DNA of 20,687 nucleotides. It comes from Aquificota bacterium. GTDB taxonomy: Bacteria > Aquificota > Aquificia > Aquificales > Hydrogenothermaceae. Positions 7,377 through 15,618 of this stretch are shown here, in pieces. The notes under the pieces were generated by a model. That model was not told the origin of the DNA. It ran no database searches and was given only the letters and a program-made list of their open reading frames with translations. The position numbers and the translations under genes are program-made. The stretch lies in assembly GCA_013153235.1 (NCBI GenBank), contig JAADEU010000089.1, positions 1 to 20,687 on the forward strand, given 5' to 3'. The stretch's first letter is position 1. Every line of letters begins with the position of its first letter.

Positions 7377-7939
7377 GGGTCTCCGAGTATGTGGTATCCC
7401 CTCTGCTCCCAGTATCCCGGTCTGTCTTCAGGCATAAACTCTATTCCTGAAACGAATTTTGCACTTTTCCACGAATAAAGCTTTGGAACCACAAGCCTCA
7501 ATGGATAACCGTGGTCCGCCGGCAGAGGATTATCAAATAGTCTGTAGGCAAAGATTACATCCTCATCAAAAAAGTACTCCAGAGGGATATTGGTCGTATA
7601 ACCATCAAGGGAATGTATCATAACAGACCTGGCAGAATCTTTAATATTAACCAGTTTTTTTATCTCGTCAACATGGAAGCCTGTCCATTTTACGTCCGGA
7701 CAGCTCCACCTTGTTACACAGTGGAAGTCTGCAATAAGTTCGACCTTTTCCAGTTCAAGAATGTCATCCCACGTCAGGACAACAGGCTCTTCAACCTCAC
7801 CGAATATCTTCAGTCTGTAATCATTAAGGTCTATATCAGGTGGGTCAGAAATACCAAGAATATGGAGTTTACTGCTCCAGTGCTGTCCCGGTGGAAGTCT
7901 ATCAGGTCTACTGTTTATGGGGCTGATTATTTTCCTCAA
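7349..7939 (-). CDS. Sulfite-oxidase-fold molybdopterin-binding protein, cytosolic
   Basis: 196 residues matching the molybdopterin-binding domain of the sulfite oxidase family. The segment FHCVTRWS carries the molybdenum-ligand Cys74, followed by the family's WTGFHVDEI and later the HGYPLRLVVPKLYSWKSAK stretch that wraps the cofactor. The whole protein is this one domain, without the dimerisation domain of true sulfite oxidases and without a Tat signal, unlike MsrP (YedY), so it should act in the cytoplasm. The electron partner and substrate are unknown. The start is a TTG at 7939 that overlaps the perR TGA as TTGA, indicating translational coupling; the ribosome site is weak. It is flanked by perR and the M20 gene. 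Confidence 0.85.
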   Translation of the reverse strand: MRKIISPINSRPDRLPPGQHWSSKLHILGISDPPDIDLNDYRLKIFGEVEEPVVLTWDDILELEKVELIADFHCVTRWSCPDVKWTGFHVDEIKKLVNIKDSARSVMIHSLDGYTTNIPLEYFFDEDVIFAYRLFDNPLPADHGYPLRLVVPKLYSWKSAKFVSGIEFMPEDRPGYWEQRGYHILGDPWKEQRFWR

Positions 7940-8334
7940 TTCTGGCTACCGCTACACCTTGGACAGATTCCAGAAAAAATTACATCGTAGCTGTCAACCT
8001 GATAACCTTCCTTTATGAGAAAGCTCTCATCAACAGAGACAATTTCAGGTGTATCTATATCGTAAATACTGTTGCAGCTTGTGCATTTGAAATGGAAATG
8101 TTCATCTATTCTTCCATCAAAACGGCTCTGCTTTCCGTCGTTAAGCTCAAGGATTAGGCCCTCATCCCGGAGAATCTTAAGATTTCTGTAAACGGTTCCA
8201 AGGCTGATATTAGGGATATACTCCCTTGCCCTTTCATAAATCCAGTCTGCCGTTGGATGTATATCTGTAGACCTTAAAATATCAAGAATCACCTTTCTCT
8301 GCTGTGTGTTTCTCCTCTTTACATTTCCTTCCAT
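7936..8334 (-). CDS. Fur-family metalloregulator, PerR type
   Basis: 132 residues with the N-terminal winged helix (TAD..YERA..LGTVYRNLKILRDEG) and C-terminal metal-binding dimer domain of Fur proteins. All five regulatory metal ligands of Bacillus PerR have counterparts: His26, Asp73, His79, His81 and Asp92, matching H37, D85, H91, H93 and D104. The structural zinc site is present as Cys84/Cys87 and Cys124/Cys127. The Asp in place of the Fur Glu/His pattern favours peroxide sensing through iron-catalysed His oxidation. It probably represses its own operon and perhaps other oxidative-stress genes. ATG 8334 has GGTGG six bases upstream. It leads the operon with the molybdoprotein and M20 genes and diverges from pyk. 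Confidence 0.88.
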   Translation of the reverse strand: MEGNVKRRNTQQRKVILDILRSTDIHPTADWIYERAREYIPNISLGTVYRNLKILRDEGLILELNDGKQSRFDGRIDEHFHFKCTSCNSIYDIDTPEIVSVDESFLIKEGYQVDSYDVIFSGICPRCSGSQN

Positions 8335-8436
8335 CTGCTGCCACCTTCTCTTTTGTTATTAATTTTTATTAATATATAATTGATTACAGCAACCATAACT
8401 ATGACATAGAACACACTCTGCCAAATATGAATATCA

Positions 8437-8450
8437 TTATTATATAATAA
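8437..8450. promoter_or_regulatory. AT palindrome containing the pyk -10; candidate regulator site
   Basis: A perfect 14-base palindrome, TTATTATATAATAA, spans 8437-8450 in the 162-base spacer between perR and pyk. It contains TATAAT (8443-8448), a suitable pyk -10 with a start near 8455; a TGCCAA at 8419-8424, 18 bases upstream, is a poor -35. The AT-rich symmetry is loosely like a Per box, so binding by the adjacent PerR is possible but unproven. Confidence 0.4.
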
Positions 8451-8496
8451 AACAGAACTAAATAATAACTATTACTACAATAAATATGGTGGAAAT

Positions 8497-9918
8497 ATGA
8501 AAAAAGTCAAAATTGTCGCAACGATAGGTCCTGCAACAAATACAGAGGAAAAAATAAAGCAGCTGATTCAGGCAGGTGTTGATGTTTTCAGGTTCAATTT
8601 TTCCCACGGTGACCACGAAACCCACAGGTCTAATCTTGAAAAAATCAGGAAGGTTTCAAAGCAACTGGGCAGGGAGGTGGCCATACTTCAGGACCTTTCC
8701 GGACCAAAAATAAGAATCGGTGAGGTTAAAGAGCCCTTTTATCTGCATTATGAGGACAGGATAAAAATCGTTAAAAGAGAGGTCATAGGGGACAAAAACA
8801 GGATAAGCATCAACCACCCTGAAATTCTGGACAAACTCAACATCGGAGACAGGATATACATCGCAGACGGGATGATACGGCTGAGGGTTATAGACAAGGA
8901 TGATGAGGGGGTTCTGTGTCAGGTTGTTGTAGGGGGAATGATATCCTCAAGAAAAGGGGTGAATTTTCCCAACCTGAAACTGGACATACCTGCCATAACA
9001 GACAAGGACAGAGATGACATAAAATTCGGCATACAGATTGGTATTGATATCGTGGCCCTGTCATTTGTCAAAACTGCAGATGATGTTATAGAGGCCAAAA
9101 AATTTATCAGGGACAACGGGGGTGATGCTCCCCTCTTTGCAAAAATAGAAAAGCACGAGGCCATAGAGAATATTGACAGTATCATAGAAGTAGCAGACGG
9201 CATTATGGTTGCAAGGGGAGACCTGGGTGTTGAGATAGACATGGAAAAAGTCCCTGTTCTACAGAAAATGATAATCTCAAAATGTAATAGTGCAGGAAAA
9301 CCTGTTATCACCGCAACCCAGATGCTCACATCTATGCTTACATCCCCAAGGCCTACAAGGGCAGAGGTCTCGGATATTGCGAATGCCGTTCTTGACGGAA
9401 CAGATGCGGTGATGCTCTCCGATGAAACCGCCGTAGGAAAATACCCTGTAGAAAGTGTAAATGTGATGAGAAGAACAATAGAAGAGACAGAAAAAATATA
9501 CCCGTTTTACAGACAGTTATCTTCCGATGGAGATGTTACATCGGCTGTTGCTTCAGCTGGAAGCAGCCTGGCGAGGGACCTGAAAGCATCTGCTATAGTT
9601 GCATTTACAAGGTCAGGAAGGACAGCTATAAATGTGGCAAAATACAGACCGGAATGTGAGATACTGGGTGTAACCCACGATATAAAAACCTTCAGAAGGC
9701 TGAATATCGTCTGGGGTGTCAGACCTTACATGATAATAGAAGAGGGACTGGATACAGACCAGATGCTGAAACAGTTTGCCAGAACCGCATACAGGTCAAA
9801 ATTCACCGAGGATGATGTGGTTGTTGCCCTTCTGGGATTTGTTGGCGGAGTTACAGGTTCAACCAGCATAGTAAGGGTAATCCGGAAAGAAGACCTCCAG
9901 CAGTTGATGGATGATTGA
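8497..9918 (+). CDS. pyk: Pyruvate kinase
   Basis: Pyruvate kinase makes pyruvate and ATP from phosphoenolpyruvate and ADP. At 473 residues it is the standard form without the extra C-terminal PEP-utilising domain. Seen: KIVATIGPAT (5-14), FRFNFSHGD (31-39), the LQDLSGPKIRIG loop (64-75), the B domain (about 75-165), the catalytic signature FAKIEKHEAIENI with its essential Lys, and the metal-binding ARGDLGVEI, ITATQML and SDETAVGKYP segments. The C-terminal effector domain follows from about residue 345. The ATG has GGTGG four bases upstream. In an organism fixing carbon by the reductive TCA cycle it would work with PEP-forming enzymes encoded elsewhere. It ends one base from the converging murJ gene. 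Confidence 0.97.
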   Translation: MKKVKIVATIGPATNTEEKIKQLIQAGVDVFRFNFSHGDHETHRSNLEKIRKVSKQLGREVAILQDLSGPKIRIGEVKEPFYLHYEDRIKIVKREVIGDKNRISINHPEILDKLNIGDRIYIADGMIRLRVIDKDDEGVLCQVVVGGMISSRKGVNFPNLKLDIPAITDKDRDDIKFGIQIGIDIVALSFVKTADDVIEAKKFIRDNGGDAPLFAKIEKHEAIENIDSIIEVADGIMVARGDLGVEIDMEKVPVLQKMIISKCNSAGKPVITATQMLTSMLTSPRPTRAEVSDIANAVLDGTDAVMLSDETAVGKYPVESVNVMRRTIEETEKIYPFYRQLSSDGDVTSAVASAGSSLARDLKASAIVAFTRSGRTAINVAKYRPECEILGVTHDIKTFRRLNIVWGVRPYMIIEEGLDTDQMLKQFARTAYRSKFTEDDVVVALLGFVGGVTGSTSIVRVIRKEDLQQLMDD

Positions 9919-9919
9919 A

Positions 9920-11428
9920 TTATCTTTTCAGACTCCTCAGCAGATAAATCAGGGAGTCTTCCCTGAGAAGATAGGCAGTACCAAAGAAAACCAGTACACC
10001 TCCCGCTATACCCAGTATAACCACTAAGAGCTCTCCGGCAATAGTGGTTTTCAGCAGATATATAAACATTACCATTAATCCTGTGGCAATAGATGTTTTC
10101 AAAAATGTAAAGGCCATTTTTTTCCATTCAACACTGAAATCACCTGAAAGAACCAGATATATAAGCCCTGCAAAACCACCTATAGAAGAAGCAAGGGCAA
10201 GTCCAAACACACCCCATCCAAGCATAAAACCAGCCACAATAGCTGCGGTAATACTGACAACAAGCCCAGCTATGGTGGAGTACAGAGGCGTTTTCGTATC
10301 CCCCATGGCAAAAAATGCACTCTTAAACGGTCTTGAAAGGGCATACCCTGCAAGACCTATCGAGTATCCCACAAGGGCTGTGTATGTCATTACAGTATCC
10401 TCGTATGTAAAAGCTCCCCTTTCCAGTAAAACAGAGAGTATCTCCTTTCCAAGCACAATCATTCCGGCAGTTGCAGGCAGGGAAATAAACAGGGCAAACC
10501 TCAGACCATTATTCAGGTCTCTGGAGAATAGCTCTTTATCTTTTTCTGAATAATGTCTTGATAGGGAAACCAGGAGTGCATTTCCAAGTCCAACAGCAAA
10601 TAGCCCAATTGGAAGCTGGAATATCCTGTTTGCGTAGTACAGGTACGATATTGCACCACCCACCAGGAAAGAGGCAATCACAGTATCCACCACAAAAGCA
10701 AACTGGCTGACCCCAAAAGAGGCAAAAGCAGGGGCAAGCCTTTTCAGGGTCTGTTTTATCTCCGGTACCGGACTGAAACTCAGCCGGGGAAAAAGTTTTT
10801 CCGTGAACAGAAGGGGAAACTGGAGGAGGACCTGAAGTATTCCACCTATTATTGCACCAGCTGCAAGGGCGTATATCCCCATACTCTGTGACAGTATAAC
10901 GGCCGAGAGTATAAAAGACAGGTTAAGAAGCGCAGGGGACACTGCAGGAATAAAAAATCTGTCTCTTGTATTGAGAAGGGCCATAAAGAATGATACCCAT
11001 CCAACGAGCACAATATAGGGAAAAACCAGCTTCAACAGATTTGAAGCAATATCAATGGTCCCCTTATCTATAAGACCTGGGGCTACTATCCTTACAAAAA
11101 AATCGGAGAAAATCACCACAATCACTGTCAGAAAAGAGAGAACCAGAGTGTAATAGGAAAACAGGGAGGATGCATACCTGTATGCATAATCAGGATTTCT
11201 TCTGTGTAACTGTGTGAATATGGGAATAAATGCAGCATTGAAACTGCCCTCAGCCACAAGCTGCCTCAAAGTGTTTGGAATCCTCCAGGCAACAAAAAAA
11301 GCATCGGTAAGGGCATTGGCACCAAAAATATAAGCAACGACAGCATCCCTTATATAGCCCAGGATTCTACTTATTAAGGTGGCCAGGGAAAAAAGCAGGG
11401 TATTTTTAAGAAAGTGGTTTTTTTTCAC
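9920..11428 (-). CDS. murJ: Lipid II flippase MurJ (MviN)
   Basis: A polytopic inner-membrane protein of about 502 residues of the MOP superfamily, with some 14 hydrophobic segments. It flips the peptidoglycan precursor lipid II to the periplasm. The MurJ N-terminal signature is clear: TLISRILGYIRDAVVAYIFG, then TDAFFVAWRIPNTLRQLVAEGSF, including the central-cavity Arg residues. The start is taken as the GTG at 11428, which overlaps the rlpA-like TGA as GTGA and has AAGG eight bases upstream; a GTG at 11437 would add three residues. It is last in an envelope operon. No terminator separates its end (9920) from that of pyk (9918). Confidence 0.96.
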   Translation of the reverse strand: MKKNHFLKNTLLFSLATLISRILGYIRDAVVAYIFGANALTDAFFVAWRIPNTLRQLVAEGSFNAAFIPIFTQLHRRNPDYAYRYASSLFSYYTLVLSFLTVIVVIFSDFFVRIVAPGLIDKGTIDIASNLLKLVFPYIVLVGWVSFFMALLNTRDRFFIPAVSPALLNLSFILSAVILSQSMGIYALAAGAIIGGILQVLLQFPLLFTEKLFPRLSFSPVPEIKQTLKRLAPAFASFGVSQFAFVVDTVIASFLVGGAISYLYYANRIFQLPIGLFAVGLGNALLVSLSRHYSEKDKELFSRDLNNGLRFALFISLPATAGMIVLGKEILSVLLERGAFTYEDTVMTYTALVGYSIGLAGYALSRPFKSAFFAMGDTKTPLYSTIAGLVVSITAAIVAGFMLGWGVFGLALASSIGGFAGLIYLVLSGDFSVEWKKMAFTFLKTSIATGLMVMFIYLLKTTIAGELLVVILGIAGGVLVFFGTAYLLREDSLIYLLRSLKR

Positions 11429-11802
11429 CTTCCACACCTTACCACAACAGCTTTTACAGGAACAACACCATCTCTGAGCATTCCCAGTTTTCTTGCTGCT
11501 TTATAGGAAAGGTCAAGAACCCTCCCCTTTACAAAAGGTCCTCTGTCGTTAACCACGACCCTGACTTTTTTGCCGTTTTTAAGATTTTCGACAATCAGAA
11601 CCGTTCCAAACGGCAGGAACCTGTGTGCGGCAGAAAGTCTGTACATACTGTATTTTTCACCGCTTGCGGTTTTTTTTCCGTGGAAATTTTTACCGTAATA
11701 AGAGGCATACCCCCTGATTACTTCAGGGCAGTGTGTTGCTGTTTTTTTTGTACTGCAGGCAAATGTAGATATAGCAACTGCCAGCAGAAAAATTATCTTC
11801 AT
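11425..11802 (-). CDS. rlpA: RlpA-like septal ring lipoprotein / lytic transglycosylase
   Basis: 125 residues. The N-terminal hydrophobic signal ends at Cys16 (STFACS), an imperfect lipobox, so it is probably a lipoprotein. The rest is one double-psi beta-barrel of RlpA: GYASYYG, FHGKKTASGE, AAHRFLPFGT with His60, NDRGPF with Asp86, and RVLDLSYKAARKLG. The His and Asp correspond to the catalytic pair proposed for lytic transglycosylase activity on denuded glycan in Pseudomonas RlpA. There is no SPOR domain, so septal targeting through denuded glycan is not built in. The ATG overlaps the stop of the preceding gene as ATGA, and the stop overlaps murJ as GTGA. Confidence 0.9.
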   Translation of the reverse strand: MKIIFLLAVAISTFACSTKKTATHCPEVIRGYASYYGKNFHGKKTASGEKYSMYRLSAAHRFLPFGTVLIVENLKNGKKVRVVVNDRGPFVKGRVLDLSYKAARKLGMLRDGVVPVKAVVVRCGR

Positions 11803-12203
11803 TGTGAGTTTTTAATCTCAACCATTGAAGTTAAAAACAGCCTCTCTCCATTTTTAAACACTGTCAGCCTGATTGTGTACTCACCGGAAGGTACCTGTTC
11901 ATCATTAAAATCCTTCTGCTTCCAGCACCACTGCTTTTTCTGGGACGGCTCAAGTCTGACTATAGACTGGGTGGCAACAGGAGAAAAGACTATTTTGTCA
12001 AACTTGCTATCCTCAAAAACAGCCCACGGAGCGGATGAGGGCAGATACAGCTCTGTATCTGTGTTATTTTTAATATAAAAACATACCTCCTCCGATTTGT
12101 TGAAAGTTTTCTTAACAGGCTTAAATTCTATACCCTGCTGGTTCACACTTGCTACGGCAAATCCGACCAGAATAAAAAGAGAAGCAAAAACTTTTTTAAA
12201 CAT
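11799..12203 (-). CDS. Exported BsuPI-like beta-sandwich protein
   Basis: 134 residues. Residues 1-18 form a Sec signal peptide (KK, hydrophobic core, cleavage after AVA). The mature part is a predicted Ig-like beta sandwich similar to the BsuPI proteinase-inhibitor family: VCFYIKNNTDTELYL near the front and the characteristic QVPSGEYTIRLTV near the end. Cys41 and Cys93 could form a disulfide. Its periplasmic role is unknown; inhibition of a protease is only a family-name suggestion. It has AGGGG six bases before the ATG. It leads the operon with the RlpA-like and murJ genes, suggesting an envelope function, and diverges from der. Confidence 0.75.
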   Translation of the reverse strand: MFKKVFASLFILVGFAVASVNQQGIEFKPVKKTFNKSEEVCFYIKNNTDTELYLPSSAPWAVFEDSKFDKIVFSPVATQSIVRLEPSQKKQWCWKQKDFNDEQVPSGEYTIRLTVFKNGERLFLTSMVEIKNSQ

Positions 12204-12281
12204 CCTTAACCCCTTAAGTTGTAGAATAATTTGTGATTCATAAAATTTTATATAAAAAATTTATCGATTCAAGGAGAAAAA

Positions 12282-13625
12282 ATGTTTAGAGTGGCAATTG
12301 TAGGAAGACCAAATGTTGGAAAGTCTTCCCTTTTTAACAGAATTATAGGAAAAAGAAAGGCAATAGTTGAGGACATCCCCGGAGTAACCAGGGACAGAAT
12401 TGTGTCAACTGCAGAGTGGAGGGGAGTACCCTTCGAACTGGTTGATACAGGTGGTTACCTTGAGGGGGATGATGATAAATTTGCACCTTACCTGAGAAAA
12501 CAGATTGAAAAAGAACTTGACCTTTCTGACCTTTTTATATTCGTTGTTGATGGTAAAGAGGGCCTGACACAGGCAGACAGGGATGTTGCAGATATACTGA
12601 GGAAAACAGAAAAACCTGTTATAGTGGCAGTAAATAAAATAGACAACCCACAGCAGGAGGACCGTATTTACGAATTCTACGAACTTGGGTTTGATAAGGT
12701 ATTTCCTGTTTCCTCCATACAGAAGTACGGGGTTGCCGACCTGCTGGATGAAGTGGTGTCCCACATTCCGGACTATGAAGTGGAGGCATCCCAGGAAGAG
12801 ATAGAAGAAAAGAAAGAAGACAGGGATGTTATAAAGGTTGCCATAGTCGGAAAACCCAACGCCGGTAAATCATCCCTTCTGAATGCTATTTTAGGGGAGG
12901 AAAGGGCCGTTGTTTCCAATATACCGGGAACAACAAGGGATGTGGTTGATACACTGTTTGAGTGGAACGACCATAGATTTCTATTTCTGGACACAGCAGG
13001 TTTGAGGAAAAAATCAAAGGTCGATTATGGTATAGAATTTTTCAGCGTAGGCAGAACACTTGATGCACTTAAGAAGGCAGATGTTGTGGTCCATGTTATA
13101 GACGCTAAAGAAGGTGCCACAGAACAGGACACAAAAATCGCACACCTTATACAGAAGTATTCAAAACCTGCAGTAATCGTTATAAACAAGATAGATACCC
13201 TGCCACAGCGTAAGGAGGTCCTCAACAGGGTAAGAAATCAGGTAAGGGAAAGACTGTACTTTCTCCCATATGCACCGATAGTCATGACCTCGGCCAAACA
13301 GAAAAAGGGTATAAAACAGCTTCTGCAGGAGATAATTGAGGTGTACAACCAGGCCTGGAAAAGGGTAGGCACCGGCCAGCTAAACAGGGCAATCCAGCAG
13401 ATAATGTCCCTGAGACAACCTCCAGCCTACAGGGGTAAACCACTGAAGATTTACTACGGGACACAGCTTGAGGGAAAACCACCATGTTTCCTCCTTTTTG
13501 TAAATTACCCTGAGGGCTTTAAAGAACACTATGTAAGATTCCTGGAGAACAACCTGAGGGAAATACTTGGCTTTGAGAAAGCTCCCATTAAATTAATATT
13601 TAGGGCCAGAGAAAGCAGATATTGA
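12282..13625 (+). CDS. der: Ribosome assembly GTPase Der (EngA)
   Basis: 447 residues with the double GTPase layout unique to Der, needed for maturation of the 50S ribosomal subunit. First G domain: GRPNVGKS (8-15), DTGG (55-58), NKID (118-121). An acidic Glu/Lys linker (168-183) follows. Second G domain: GKPNAGKS (190-197), DTAG (237-240), NKID (302-305). The C-terminal KH-like domain runs from about 355 and includes the usual RQPPAYRGKPLKIYY. The ATG has AAGGAG five bases upstream. The GT20 gene follows after 12 bases, so the two are probably co-transcribed. Confidence 0.98.
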   Translation: MFRVAIVGRPNVGKSSLFNRIIGKRKAIVEDIPGVTRDRIVSTAEWRGVPFELVDTGGYLEGDDDKFAPYLRKQIEKELDLSDLFIFVVDGKEGLTQADRDVADILRKTEKPVIVAVNKIDNPQQEDRIYEFYELGFDKVFPVSSIQKYGVADLLDEVVSHIPDYEVEASQEEIEEKKEDRDVIKVAIVGKPNAGKSSLLNAILGEERAVVSNIPGTTRDVVDTLFEWNDHRFLFLDTAGLRKKSKVDYGIEFFSVGRTLDALKKADVVVHVIDAKEGATEQDTKIAHLIQKYSKPAVIVINKIDTLPQRKEVLNRVRNQVRERLYFLPYAPIVMTSAKQKKGIKQLLQEIIEVYNQAWKRVGTGQLNRAIQQIMSLRQPPAYRGKPLKIYYGTQLEGKPPCFLLFVNYPEGFKEHYVRFLENNLREILGFEKAPIKLIFRARESRY

Positions 13626-13637
13626 AAGGAGGGTTTT

Positions 13638-15089
13638 ATGGAAAGGCTGATTGTTGTATCAGCCATCCTTCCTGTACACCTTCAGAAGGAGGGCAGGGAA
13701 TACACAGTAAAGGTAAGTCCTGGAGGACTTGTAACTGCACTGAAACAGGCCCTTCACCATAGAAAAGCCATCTGGGTTGGATGGGCAGGAATAACAGGAA
13801 GTATATCCAGAAAGCTAAAGGAAAGAATCCTTGAAGAAGGTAAAAAAGAGGGTTTTCTTCTATATCCGGTCAGTCTAACGGAAGAGGAAAGGGAGAACTT
13901 TTTTGATGGATTTTCAAACGGAATTATATGGCCTTTATTCCATACATTTCAGGCTTACGCCAGATTTGAACCCCCTTACTGGAAAGCATACAGACAGGTA
14001 AATAAAAAGTTTGCCCATCTCATAAAAAAAATCTCCTCACCGGAGGACCTAATATGGGTCCATGATTACCATTTCTTCATACTGCCTGAGTACCTTGATA
14101 AACTGGGACTGAAGAACAGAAGGGCTTTCTTTCTCCATATACCATTTCCCAATCCTGAACTGTTTTTCAAGATACCCTGGCGTATTGATATGCTTAAAGG
14201 TCTGCTCAAATACGACCTGATAGGTTTCCACACATACATAGACAGGAAAAACTTCCTCCAGTGTATAACAGAAATTGCAGAGGATGTTGACCCCGATTCA
14301 ACTGAACCTGTTGTAACAATCAGATTTGAAAACAGACAGGTTAAGGTTGGGGTTTTCCCGATAAGTATTGATTTTGAATATTACGACAGCTTTGCAAGGG
14401 ATGTACGACCTCCAGATAAAAAAACAAAGATTATACTTGGGGTGGACAGACTTGATTATACAAAAGGCCTGATTCATAAACTCAAGGCATTCAGATACTT
14501 CCTTGAAAAGTACCCCCAGTACCGGTGTAAGGTCAGACTGGTTCAGGCTGTTGCACCAAATATAAAGAAGCTCCCTGAATACGACAGTTTAAAGGTTGAG
14601 TTTGAACACCTTGTAAGTGAGATTAACGGTAAATTCGGTACAGACAGATGGACCCCTGTCCAGTATATTGCAAGCAGAATTCCCTTTGAGAAACTCGTTA
14701 GCTATTACAGATACTCGGATGTTTGCTGGGTAAATTCAATAAAGGATGGAATGAATCTGGTAGGTAAAGAGTACGCAGCTTCAAATGTAGATGAAAACGG
14801 CGTTCTGTTACTCAGTGAGTTTGCCGGTGCTGCCACCGAACTGAATAACTTTTCCCTGTTGATTAACCCTTACGATATTGAAGGAACCGCCGTTTCCATT
14901 TACAGAAGTCTCACGATGCCTGCTAAAGAAAGAAAAAGCAAGATGAGACAGATGAGAAACCACATTAAAAGATTTGATATCAGATGGTGGACAAACACAT
15001 TTCTGGAAACCGCATTTGGTAAAAAAATTGAGGACTTTCCGCCTCTTGAGGATGATATACCACTCCACGAGATACTACAGTTTCCGTGA
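13638..15089 (+). CDS. GT20 glycosyltransferase, trehalose-6-phosphate-synthase-like
   Basis: 483 residues, a whole GT-B GT20 enzyme as in OtsA. Donor-site motifs are kept: GGLVTAL, VWVHDYH type (WVHDYHFF), FLHIPFPNPE, VDRLDYTKGL with the diphosphate-binding Arg and Lys, DGMNLVGKEY and LLSEFAGAA. The acceptor side differs from E. coli OtsA: SNR near the N-terminus, whose Arg holds the glucose-6-phosphate phosphate, reads SAI (8-10); the Tyr before FSN is Phe; and the second phosphate Arg aligns with Lys. Use of another phosphorylated acceptor (for example glycerol phosphate) is possible. No phosphatase gene adjoins. AAGGAGG lies right after the der stop, before the ATG. It overlaps the converging dtd by 15 bases. 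Confidence 0.85.
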   Translation: MERLIVVSAILPVHLQKEGREYTVKVSPGGLVTALKQALHHRKAIWVGWAGITGSISRKLKERILEEGKKEGFLLYPVSLTEEERENFFDGFSNGIIWPLFHTFQAYARFEPPYWKAYRQVNKKFAHLIKKISSPEDLIWVHDYHFFILPEYLDKLGLKNRRAFFLHIPFPNPELFFKIPWRIDMLKGLLKYDLIGFHTYIDRKNFLQCITEIAEDVDPDSTEPVVTIRFENRQVKVGVFPISIDFEYYDSFARDVRPPDKKTKIILGVDRLDYTKGLIHKLKAFRYFLEKYPQYRCKVRLVQAVAPNIKKLPEYDSLKVEFEHLVSEINGKFGTDRWTPVQYIASRIPFEKLVSYYRYSDVCWVNSIKDGMNLVGKEYAASNVDENGVLLLSEFAGAATELNNFSLLINPYDIEGTAVSIYRSLTMPAKERKSKMRQMRNHIKRFDIRWWTNTFLETAFGKKIEDFPPLEDDIPLHEILQFP

Positions 15090-15518
15090 ATCGATAATAA
15101 ATGTAACCGGACCGTCATTTTCTATAAAAACTTTCATATGGGCGGCAAAAATACCTGTCTGGACAGGTACAGTTCCCGACAGCCTTTCCACAAACTTTTG
15201 ATACATCTGTTTTGCCTTTTCCGGCTCTTCAGCATCGTCAAAGGAAGGCCTCCTTCCCTTTTTTACATTTCCTGCCAGTGTAAACTGGGAAATAACAAGC
15301 GCTTCTCCCCCTATATCTACCAGGGAAAGATTCATCTTCCCATTTTCATCCTCAAAAATCCTCAGAAAGGGTATCTTTTTTACAAGTTTATCTATATCCT
15401 CATCTGTATCGCCCTTTACCACACCAAGGAGAATATTGATTCCTCTCCCTATCTTCCCAACGATTTTCCCATCAACCTCAACCCACGAACTGTTAACCCT
15501 CTGTACAACAGCAATCAT
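15075..15518 (-). CDS. dtd: D-aminoacyl-tRNA deacylase
   Basis: DTD removes D-amino acids (and glycine mischarged on tRNA-Ala) from tRNA, a cytosolic proofreading step. At 147 residues it is full length, with the family signatures SQFTLAG (77-83), containing the active-site Thr region, and NDGPVTF (134-140), containing the Gly-cisPro of the chiral filter, plus the RRPSFDDAE segment. The ATG has GGAGGA six bases upstream. It is monocistronic, diverges from the lipoprotein gene and overlaps the tail of the GT20 gene. Confidence 0.96.
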   Translation of the reverse strand: MIAVVQRVNSSWVEVDGKIVGKIGRGINILLGVVKGDTDEDIDKLVKKIPFLRIFEDENGKMNLSLVDIGGEALVISQFTLAGNVKKGRRPSFDDAEEPEKAKQMYQKFVERLSGTVPVQTGIFAAHMKVFIENDGPVTFIIDSRKL

Positions 15519-15618
15519 CCAGTTCCTCCAGCATCAATTTTTTAAAAATATTTTAAATTTTTAAAACTGCCAGGTAAAATTATTAATCAATTCATAATAT
15601 TAGATAAGGGGGAGGATT

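Noticed and set aside
10044..10553. Open frame of 169 codons on the plus strand inside murJ
   Set aside because: It lies antisense to a well-conserved gene, lacks a ribosome site and shows no recognisable domain; a shadow frame.
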